NCBI GenBank assembly: GCA_020200095.1
Contig: JAIVJJ010000010.1
Coordinates: 1 to 40,579 of the forward strand
DNA from: Acidobacteriota bacterium
Lineage (GTDB): Bacteria > Acidobacteriota > Blastocatellia > Pyrinomonadales > Pyrinomonadaceae
DNA: 40,579 nucleotides
Reading direction: 5' to 3'
Of this stretch, positions 17,570 to 24,428 are shown piece by piece. A program made the position numbers and the translations under genes. The notes under the pieces are model-generated. The model worked only from the letters and a program-made list of their open reading frames with translations. It did not search any database and had not been told where the DNA came from. How positions within the stretch are numbered: the stretch's first letter is position 1; the number at the start of each line of letters is the position of its first letter.

Positions 17570-20338
17570 GTGCCGCGAAAAGCAAACGTCAAAATCGGGC
17601 AAAGTCGAAGCCGCAGATTCTTCGGGCGGTTTTTTCGGCTGGCGCAAGTTTTAATTTTGTGCGCCGCTCCGCTTTTCGCCGAGCGTCTGCCGGTAAAAAC
17701 CTACACGGTTGCTGATGGTTTGCTGCGCGACGGTGTTCATAAAATTCGGCAGGATTCGCGCGGCTTTTTGTGGATTTGCACCGGAGAAGGCGTCTCGCGG
17801 TTTGACGGTGCCGGAATTACAAATTTCACTGTCGCCGACGGTCTGCCCAACCGCTTCGTCTATGATTTTCTCGAAACCCGCAACGGCGCAATTTACATTG
17901 CCACCGGAAAAGGCTTGGCGCGGCTTAATCCGCACGGGCTTCGAGGTTCGAAAGAAAATCCCCTTTTCACGGTCTTTCTGCCGGACAATCCGAAGGCGGA
18001 AAGAATACAAAATTTGTTCGAGGACAAAAACGGACAGGTTTGGGTCGGGACAAGCGACGGGCTTTATAAATTGATTGAAAACGGCGTGCAGAAGACCGCG
18101 TTTGAATCCGTCGCTCTGGACAAATCGAAATATGAAACGCTTGCCATCGGCGATATTATCGAAGACCGGCGCGGAACGCTCTGGGTTGGCACATCGAACG
18201 ATTTGTTTCGTATCTCGCCGGACGGCGCTGTGCTGCGGCGTTTGACGCTTGCCGACGGATTATCGGGCAACATCGTCATTTCGCTGCTCGAAGACCGTGA
18301 CGGACAGATTTGGGCAGGCTTTTACAACACCGGCGGTTTGTGCCTGCTCGACGCGGAAACGGTTGAAGTCAAAAAATGCTTTTCGGGAAAAGACGGGCTG
18401 CCAGCTTTGTGGATGGGTTCGGGATGCGGGGCGAAAAAAATCGCTCGCTATGGTTTTACGACTTACAGCGAAGAAGACGGGCTGGATTTCGCTTATACCA
18501 GCTCGACTTTTGAAAACCGCGCCGGTGAATTGTTCGTAACTACAACTTTCGGGGACCGGCGCAAAATCAGCCGTTTTGACGGCGACAAATTTTTAACGGT
18601 CGAACCGCGTCTTTCGGAAGCGGTAAATTATCTCGGCTGGGGCTGGCAGCAGACCGTCTGGCAGGACAGCACGGGCGCTTGGTGGATTCCGACGGGACAG
18701 GGAGTTTTCCGAACCGCGCCAACGAGCTTTGAAAATCTCGCTCGCACGGCGGCTGAAAGGCAGCCTTTCGGTGGGAAGGAAAAAGAAGTTTTTCGCCTTT
18801 TTGAAGATTCGCGCGGCGACATCTGGATTGCAAGAGCAAACAGTGAGATTTGGCGTTGGGAACGCGCCGCGAATGTTTGGCATGATTACACGGCGCAAGC
18901 CCGTCTTGCGCCTGACCGCCTTGTTTCGGCTTTTGTCGAAGACCGCGACGGCAGCGTTTGGATTGGCACGGGAAGCGACGACAGCGTTGGTTACTACGAA
19001 GGCTTGTTGATTCGATACCGCGACGGCGAATTTCGCCGCTTCACAGAAAAAGAAGGAGCGCCGTGCGGCTGGATGCGGGATTTGTTTTTAGACAGCCGCG
19101 GAAGACTCTGGATTGCCAGCACTGAAGACGGATTGTTCAGACTCGATGACACGAACGCGGATGATTTGAATTTCTTTCGCTACACGTCCCCCAACGGATT
19201 GACCAGCAACGCAACCGCCTCAGTGACGGAAGACCAGTACGGACGGATTTACACGGGGACGTGGCGCGGGATTGACCGCATAACACCCGAAACCGGACAA
19301 ATCGAGAACTTCACGACCGCCGACGGTTTGCCCGGAAGTTTTATCGAAACGGCTTACCGCGACCGCCGCAACAATCTCTGGTTTGCCACAAGGAAAGGTT
19401 TAGCGCAGTTTCAGCCTGAACCCTTGCGGCAGAGAAAGCCGCCGACTGTTTTAATCATGGGTTTGCGCGTCGAAGGCGAGCCGCAGGCGGTTTCGATTTT
19501 GGGCGAAACGGAAATTCCTCGCCTTGAATTAAATTCCGACCAAAATCAAATCGGCGTTGATTTTCTCGGCTTGGGCGCTTCCTTGGGCGAAAAATTAAAA
19601 TACGAATACCGGCTCGGAGATTCTGCCGATTGGACGCCGACGACGGAAAGAACTTTGAATTTCGCCAATCTCGCGCCGGGCGAATATCGTTTTGAAGTTC
19701 GCGCCGCGTCCGCCGACAAAATTTACAGCGCACCGGCTTTGCTGCAATTCAAAATCGCCGTTCCCGTCTGGCAGCAGTGGTGGTTCGTCGCGCTGGTCGC
19801 GCTGGTCGCGGGCTTGACGATTTACTTTTTTTACCGCAATCGCGTCGCGCAGCTTCTGGAAATCGAGCGTACCCGAACGCGCATAGCGACTGATTTGCAC
19901 GACGACATCGGCACGAATTTATCGAAGATTTCACTGCTCAGCGAAATCGTCAACTTGCAGCTCGCCGACGGAAACGCCAAAAACAAACAAATGCTCGCTT
20001 CGATTGCCGAAATCTCGCGCGAGTCTGTCGCCTCGATGTCGGATATTATCTGGGCAATCAATCCGCACCGCGATTCGACGGACGAATTGACGAGCCGGAT
20101 GCGCGAACACGCCGAAGAAATCTTTCTCGAAAAAGGCGTGCAGGTTCGTTTCAACGCTCCGCCGGACGGCGGGCAAATCAAACTTCCGGACGGGCGCGGC
20201 TTCGACGTTTCGCAAAAGCGCGAGGGAAACGGCTTGGAAAATATGAAACGCCGCGCCGCGATGAATCGCGGAAGATTTGCAGTCGAGTCAAAAATCGGCG
20301 GCGGAACGACGGTAGAAATTGAATTTCCGCAACATTAA
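17570..20338 (+). CDS. Reg_prop/Y_Y_Y sensor histidine kinase with damaged ATPase domain
   Basis: The gene starts at GTG 17570 (GGAG upstream) and encodes 922 residues. A signal/anchor segment is followed by a periplasmic two-component-regulator propeller with repeated DGL..I.EDRxGxLWxGT blades. Then come a Y_Y_Y domain (about 650-730), one transmembrane helix (WWFVALVALVAGLTIYFFY, about 738-756), and a HisKA_3 dimerisation domain with the phosphoacceptor His777 in TDLHDDIGTNL. The HATPase part is incomplete: NAPPDGGQIKLP is followed directly by DGRGFD (residue 874). The N-box segment (EAVNNxxRHS in relatives, about 55-65 residues) is absent although the frame is kept. GNGLENMKRRA and the GGGTTVEIEF end are present. 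A second in-frame loss is suspected in the propeller at LPALWMGSGCG (about 18410). Without the N-box, ATP/Mg binding and autophosphorylation should fail, unless the loss is an assembly error. Confidence 0.85.
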   Translation: MPRKANVKIGQSRSRRFFGRFFRLAQVLILCAAPLFAERLPVKTYTVADGLLRDGVHKIRQDSRGFLWICTGEGVSRFDGAGITNFTVADGLPNRFVYDFLETRNGAIYIATGKGLARLNPHGLRGSKENPLFTVFLPDNPKAERIQNLFEDKNGQVWVGTSDGLYKLIENGVQKTAFESVALDKSKYETLAIGDIIEDRRGTLWVGTSNDLFRISPDGAVLRRLTLADGLSGNIVISLLEDRDGQIWAGFYNTGGLCLLDAETVEVKKCFSGKDGLPALWMGSGCGAKKIARYGFTTYSEEDGLDFAYTSSTFENRAGELFVTTTFGDRRKISRFDGDKFLTVEPRLSEAVNYLGWGWQQTVWQDSTGAWWIPTGQGVFRTAPTSFENLARTAAERQPFGGKEKEVFRLFEDSRGDIWIARANSEIWRWERAANVWHDYTAQARLAPDRLVSAFVEDRDGSVWIGTGSDDSVGYYEGLLIRYRDGEFRRFTEKEGAPCGWMRDLFLDSRGRLWIASTEDGLFRLDDTNADDLNFFRYTSPNGLTSNATASVTEDQYGRIYTGTWRGIDRITPETGQIENFTTADGLPGSFIETAYRDRRNNLWFATRKGLAQFQPEPLRQRKPPTVLIMGLRVEGEPQAVSILGETEIPRLELNSDQNQIGVDFLGLGASLGEKLKYEYRLGDSADWTPTTERTLNFANLAPGEYRFEVRAASADKIYSAPALLQFKIAVPVWQQWWFVALVALVAGLTIYFFYRNRVAQLLEIERTRTRIATDLHDDIGTNLSKISLLSEIVNLQLADGNAKNKQMLASIAEISRESVASMSDIIWAINPHRDSTDELTSRMREHAEEIFLEKGVQVRFNAPPDGGQIKLPDGRGFDVSQKREGNGLENMKRRAAMNRGRFAVESKIGGGTTVEIEFPQH

Positions 20339-20381
20339 TGCTTTTTGCCGGAAGCGCAAGTGTCTTGCCTGTGCTCCTAGC

Positions 20382-20397
20382 CTACCGAAATACGTAG
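20382..20397. promoter_or_regulatory. CTACC-N6-GGTAG-type operator upstream of the regulator gene
   Basis: CTACCGAAATACGTAG, an imperfect inverted repeat (one mismatch) between the kinase and response-regulator genes. It matches the perfect site at 21147-21162 at most positions (CCTACCGA..TA.GTAG). Confidence 0.6.
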
Positions 20398-20434
20398 GAC
20401 ACAAAAAACGCGCGATGGTTTATTGTTATTGAAA

Positions 20435-21103
20435 ATGCTCCAAACAGTCGAAAATCCGGTGAAAACCAAAAAAATCCGAGTCGTCGTCATTGAAGACGAG
20501 CGAGAATTGCGTAGCGGTCTGCAAACTTTATTAAATCTCACGCCGAATTTTCGCTGCGAAAAATGTTTCGGTTCGATGGAGGACGCGCTTCAAAGCCCGG
20601 AGACGGGCGCGGCGGATTTGGTCTTGACCGACATTGGGCTGCCGCGTTTGAGCGGCATCGAAGGCACGCGAATTCTGCGTCAGGAGTTTCCTGAACTCCC
20701 GATTGTCGTGCTGACGGTTCACGGCGAAGACGACAAAATTTTTCAAGCCCTCTGCGCTGGAGCGAACGGTTATCTCTTGAAAAACACGCCGCCCGGGAAA
20801 ATTATCGAAGCTCTGACCGAAGTTCTCGACGGCGGCGCGCCGATGTCGCCGTCGGTCGCCCGCCGCGTCGTTCATATTTTCCGCACGTTCAACCCGCCCG
20901 CCGAAGCCGAATGTCGTCTGACTGAACAGGAAAAAAAGATTCTGAAAATGCTGGTGGACGGTCATCATTACAAAACCGCCGCTTTTGAACTCGGCATCTC
21001 GGTCAACACGATTTCCTTTCACCTGAAAAACATTTATCACAAACTCTGCGTCCACTCGAAAACCGAAGCGGTCGCCAAAGCGTTGCGCGAAAGATTGGTT
21101 TAA
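20435..21103 (+). CDS. NarL/FixJ-type (LuxR) response regulator
   Basis: ATG 20435 gives 222 residues; TTG 20423 would add four. The receiver domain has the acidic pocket IEDE (20-23), the phosphoacceptor Asp66 in VLTDIGLP, Thr94 (VVLTVHG) and Lys116 (YLLKNTPP), all the residues expected of an active receiver. The C-terminal LuxR helix-turn-helix runs from LTEQEKKILKMLVDG through AAFELGISVNTISFHLKNIYHKL to VAKALRERL. It follows its cognate kinase by 96 bases. The partial palindrome at 20382-20397 in that gap, and the matching one before the collagen-like gene, are candidate binding sites, which would mean autoregulation plus control of the collagen-like gene. That link is inferred. Confidence 0.88.
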   Translation: MLQTVENPVKTKKIRVVVIEDERELRSGLQTLLNLTPNFRCEKCFGSMEDALQSPETGAADLVLTDIGLPRLSGIEGTRILRQEFPELPIVVLTVHGEDDKIFQALCAGANGYLLKNTPPGKIIEALTEVLDGGAPMSPSVARRVVHIFRTFNPPAEAECRLTEQEKKILKMLVDGHHYKTAAFELGISVNTISFHLKNIYHKLCVHSKTEAVAKALRERLV

Positions 21104-21146
21104 CAGCGAAGCCAAAGCAAACTTCTCAAAAATATTTTTCCCCAAC

Positions 21147-21162
21147 CTACCGATTTAGGTAG
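21147..21162. promoter_or_regulatory. CTACC-N6-GGTAG operator before the collagen-like gene
   Basis: CTACCGATTTAGGTAG, a perfect 5-bp inverted repeat with a 6-base spacer. It ends directly against the -35 box at 21163, the position expected of an activator site, and matches the site at 20382-20397. Confidence 0.65.
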
Positions 21163-21192
21163 TTACATTCGCCTGTCCGCTTTTGCTATAAC
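21163..21192 (+). promoter_or_regulatory. Promoter of the collagen-like gene
   Basis: TTACAT (21163-21168), an 18-base spacer, then TATAAC (21187-21192). The weak -35 box adjoining the operator suggests activator dependence. The ribosome binding site AAGGAG lies just before ATG 21251. Confidence 0.55.
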
Positions 21193-21250
21193 AAGAGCTA
21201 CCGCAACTAACTTTACGGATTCATTTCAAAACACAAGGAGAACAAATCAA

Positions 21251-21955
21251 ATGAAAAAGAATTTTTTACATTCAATCGGAAAATTAGGACTGGGAAGTCT
21301 GTCGGTTCGCCGTCAGCGCGTAATTATTCTTTCGACAATGGCTGTGCTGTTTACGAGCATCATCGCCTTTGCGAGCATTCCCGGACCGAACGGCGTTATT
21401 TCCGGCTGCTATTCGAGAAGCGGCGGCACGCTGCGCGTTATTGACGCTTCGGTGACGCAGTGTAAACAAGGCGAAACTGCAATCAGTTGGAATCAGACCG
21501 GACCGCAAGGTCCACAAGGCATACAAGGTCCTGTTGGTCCCGCCGGACCGCAAGGTCCGCAAGGGATTCAAGGTCCGCAAGGAATACAAGGCGAACAAGG
21601 TCCGCAAGGTCCTGCTGGTCCGCAGGGACCTGCGGGAGCAGGCGGAGTGAAGGCAATGCTATTTGTTCGCGCCGACGGAACGATTGCCAGATGTTACAAC
21701 GGAATAACCAATTCGTCGAGCGGTAATTGTGGGTTTTCCGTAACTATACCTTCGAGTAATTTCGGACGAAGATATATAGTCAATTTCGGTTTTAATACTA
21801 CCGACAAGTTCTTTTCTCTTACATCTTCAGGGATAAGTGATCATATAAACGAAAGAATTTCTTACGTAGATCCAACTGCTGTCGGTGTGCATTTCTGGGA
21901 AACGAACGAAACACTTAATGGCATACCCTCTGATTTTTTCCTGATAGTTTATTGA
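21251..21955 (+). CDS. Secreted collagen-like (Gly-X-Y) repeat protein
   Basis: A 234-residue protein with an N-terminal membrane/export segment (residues about 23-42, [19 protein letters not shown]). A compact cap domain follows ([19 protein letters not shown] ... [12 protein letters not shown]) that in many bacteria precedes a collagen region. Sixteen Gly-X-Y triplets run from residue 84 to about 131 ([16 protein letters not shown] type). A beta-rich C-terminal head contains two cysteines ([27 protein letters not shown]). The collagen part should form a trimeric stalk presenting the head outside the cell, perhaps for adhesion; no ligand can be inferred. The DNA of the repeat is imperfectly repetitive (about 21507-21640). 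The upstream operator shared with the response regulator links it to that system. Confidence 0.88.
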   Translation: MKKNFLHSIGKLGLGSLSVRRQRVIILSTMAVLFTSIIAFASIPGPNGVISGCYSRSGGTLRVIDASVTQCKQGETAISWNQTGPQGPQGIQGPVGPAGPQGPQGIQGPQGIQGEQGPQGPAGPQGPAGAGGVKAMLFVRADGTIARCYNGITNSSSGNCGFSVTIPSSNFGRRYIVNFGFNTTDKFFSLTSSGISDHINERISYVDPTAVGVHFWETNETLNGIPSDFFLIVY

Positions 21956-22080
21956 CGCACCGCCATTATGAAAACCAAAGCCAGTTCAATTCAGATGTCG
22001 TAAGAGTTCGGCAAATGCGAGTTTGAGACAAACAAATAAACTCACAAAACCGAACCGGCGACGAGCCAATCGCAATAATC

Positions 22081-22108
22081 GCGGGGCAGTTACAAACAAT
22101 TGCCCCGC
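22081..22108. terminator. Terminator-like hairpin after the collagen gene
   Basis: GCGGGGCA (22081-22088) pairs perfectly with TGCCCCGC (22101-22108). There is no T-tract on either side, so it could be a terminator or only an RNA-stabilising hairpin. Confidence 0.5.
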
Positions 22109-22206
22109 CTAAATCTTGAACTTTCCGGCTGACAAATTTAACCGGGCGGCAAAGTCACCGTCAAACAATTATTAATATCAGATTTACAGTTTCAAAGGAG
22201 AAAACT

Positions 22207-24009
22207 ATGAAGTTACGACACGCAACCGGAAATGCATTTTCAATCGGTTTATTTCTGGCAATGTTTCTTTTAGCCCTGCCGCTCGTCGCAGCCGCGCAGG
22301 AAAAGATTTTTTTTACATCCGCCCGCGACGGCAATAATGAAATTTATGCGATGAACCCGGACGGCTCTCATCCGGTGCGTTTGACTTTCAATCCGGCGGA
22401 CGACCGCGACCCGGTAATCAGTGCCAACGGCTTAAAAATTGCTTTTGTGTCCGCGCGCGACGGCAATTTTGAGATTTATATAATGAACGTCAACGGAACG
22501 AATCCGGTGCGTTTGACTTCCAACGCGGCGATTGATTTCAGTCCGGCGTTCAGTCCTGACGGCGCGAAGATTGTTTTCCTGTCAGAGCGCGACGGCGGCA
22601 ATCGTGAAATTTACTCGATGAACTCGGACGGCTCGAATCAAACGAATCTGACAAACAATCTGTTGGTTGACGATTTCTATCCGTCATTTAGTCCCGACGG
22701 AAATCGAATTGTTTTCTACTCCGACCGCGACATTACTACCGAGATATATGTGATGAACGCGGACGGCTCGAATCAAACGCGACTGACCGACAGCGACCAA
22801 TTCTACACCCATCCCACATTCAGTCCCGACGGCTCAAAGATCGCTTTTGTGAGGAATTTTCGGAACTTTACCTATAATCCTGAGATATACGTGATGAACG
22901 CCAACGGCTCGAATCAAATACGTCTGACCAATATTGCGGGAGACGATACCGAGCCGGTCTTTTCTCCCGACGGCTCGAAGATCGCGTTCACTTCCGTCCG
23001 CGACGGCAATCAGGAAATCTACACGATGAACGCCGCCGACGGAACAAATCAAACGCGCATCACCGCCAACGCCGTGTCAGACTCGATGCCGTCGTGGGGC
23101 GTCGTGCCGCAAATCGCGCCGACCTTAAATAATATCGCCTTATCTTCGCCCGTCGTTGAAAACGGCTCGGCGACTTTATCGGGCAGCATCGGCGAACTGA
23201 ATTCCGGCGACGCTTTTGTTTTGACGGTTAATTGGGGCGACGGCACGGCGGCGCAAACTTTCAATTACCCGGCGGGAACAACCTCTTTCAGCGAAACGCA
23301 TCAATATCTGGACGACAATCCGACAGCGACGGCTTCGGATAATTACACAATCAGCCTTACGCTTTCCGACACGAACGGCGGCAGCAATTCCGGTTCGGCT
23401 TCGGCGACGGTTAATAACGCCGCGCCGACTCTAAGCGGCATTTCGCTCAATCCTTCGACGGTTTTTGCCGGCAGCCCGATTTCCGTTAGCGGAGCGGTCA
23501 ATGATGTCGGAGCGCAGGATTCACACGCGGTAGTTATCAGGTGGGGCGACGGCTCGCCGAACACGACGCTCAATTTCGCGCCGTCCGGTTTGACGACTTT
23601 CAGCGCGACGCATACATACGCGAATACGGGCAGTTACAACATTTCTGTAACGGCGTCTGACGACGACACCGGCTCCTCGCCTACAAACGTCGTCGGCGTT
23701 ACCGTCAATGCCCCGCCCGTCCCGCCAAACGCGCCGAGCAATCTGCGGGTTGATTCGGTCGGCTTGAACCGAATTACGATAATGTGGACGGATAACTCCG
23801 CCAATGAAAGCGGCTTCGTCATCGAGCAGTGCGCCAACAAAAACTGCAACAACGCAGCGCAAATCGGACAAACGAGCGCGAATGTTACGACGTTCACGCA
23901 CACGGGCTTGCTCGCCAACACGCAATACATCTATCGCGTGCGGGCTTTTAACAGCGTGGGCGACTCGGCATATTCCAACACCATAACGGCGAAAACGCTT
24001 AAGAGATAA
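22207..24009 (+). CDS. Secreted TolB-like propeller protein with PKD-like and fibronectin III domains
   Basis: AAAGGAG precedes ATG 22207; the product has 600 residues. A signal peptide (ending VAAAQ, about residue 31) leads into six or seven PD40/WD40-like blades of about 42 residues, each with the pattern [15 protein letters not shown] ... PSFSPDGNRIVF. These are followed by two PKD/Calx-beta-like sandwiches (about 305-510, with ALVVNWGDGTA / VVIRWGDGSPNTTL type strands) and a fibronectin type III domain to the end (APSNLRVDSVGLNRITIMW, in part; NTQYIYRVRAFNSVG). TolB-type blades usually bind peptides or proteins, but here no Tol operon is present and the architecture is that of a secreted surface protein. 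It is the first of three paralogues in a row. Confidence 0.88.
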   Translation: MKLRHATGNAFSIGLFLAMFLLALPLVAAAQEKIFFTSARDGNNEIYAMNPDGSHPVRLTFNPADDRDPVISANGLKIAFVSARDGNFEIYIMNVNGTNPVRLTSNAAIDFSPAFSPDGAKIVFLSERDGGNREIYSMNSDGSNQTNLTNNLLVDDFYPSFSPDGNRIVFYSDRDITTEIYVMNADGSNQTRLTDSDQFYTHPTFSPDGSKIAFVRNFRNFTYNPEIYVMNANGSNQIRLTNIAGDDTEPVFSPDGSKIAFTSVRDGNQEIYTMNAADGTNQTRITANAVSDSMPSWGVVPQIAPTLNNIALSSPVVENGSATLSGSIGELNSGDAFVLTVNWGDGTAAQTFNYPAGTTSFSETHQYLDDNPTATASDNYTISLTLSDTNGGSNSGSASATVNNAAPTLSGISLNPSTVFAGSPISVSGAVNDVGAQDSHAVVIRWGDGSPNTTLNFAPSGLTTFSATHTYANTGSYNISVTASDDDTGSSPTNVVGVTVNAPPVPPNAPSNLRVDSVGLNRITIMWTDNSANESGFVIEQCANKNCNNAAQIGQTSANVTTFTHTGLLANTQYIYRVRAFNSVGDSAYSNTITAKTLKR

Positions 24010-24034
24010 GCGAAAAATAAATCTTTGAAATTCC

Positions 24035-24106
24035 GTCTTGAAGCGGCAATTACCAAAACCGGAATTAGCCGCTTCAAGACAGGACTTTAAAACTACAGGA
24101 GAAAAA
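24035..24106 (+). promoter_or_regulatory. Duplicated hairpin leader, copy 1
   Basis: GTCTTGAAGCGGC (24035-24047) is a perfect 13-bp inverted partner of GCCGCTTCAAGAC (24068-24080), followed by TTTAAAACTACAGGAG and the ATG at 24109. The same leader precedes the third paralogue (26863-26933). It may be a terminator of the upstream gene or a leader regulatory element. Confidence 0.65.
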
Positions 24107-24108
24107 TA

Positions 24109-24366
24109 ATGAAATTACTAAATACATTTAGCGAAAAATTATCAATCGTTTTATTTCTGGCAACGTTCGTTTTGATTTTGCCGCTCGCCGCCGCCGCGCA
24201 GGGAAAGATCGTTTTTCAGTCCGTCAAGGCACTGGATCGGAACGACTCCGAATTGGAACTATCGGCGGGATTGAGAGCCATTACATCGTTAATTGGGATA
24301 CTCAAACAGTCAAACTTAACGGCAGAACCTATCGCATACGTGTCATACTCGCCGGTCTTCAGCTAG
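24109..24366 (+). pseudogene. N-terminal piece of a frameshifted secreted protein
   Basis: ACAGGAG precedes ATG 24109. Residues 1-37 (MKLLNTFSEKLSIVLFLATF ... AAAAQGKIVF) are a signal peptide nearly identical to those of the two neighbouring paralogues. After the T-run at 24212-24216 this frame turns into nonsense and stops at 24366. If the run held one more T, translation would continue in the frame of the next entry (FSVRQGTGSERLRIGTIGG, then YIVNWDTQTVKLNGRTYRI), giving one product of about 871 residues ending at 26723. Confidence 0.75.
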
Positions 24367-24428
24367 GGGCAATTGACCTCACGCCCGACATCTACGCCAA
24401 ATTTGGCAAAACCATACCCATCAAATTT

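Noticed and set aside
17947-19010. Several antisense and out-of-frame open frames across the sensor kinase
   Set aside because: They overlap the propeller blades and have Arg/Ser-rich, domain-free products typical of shadows.
21507-21640. Intergenic-type tandem repeat
   Set aside because: The repetition follows the Gly-X-Y codons (GGTCCGCAAGG-like) of the collagen-like protein and is explained by coding.
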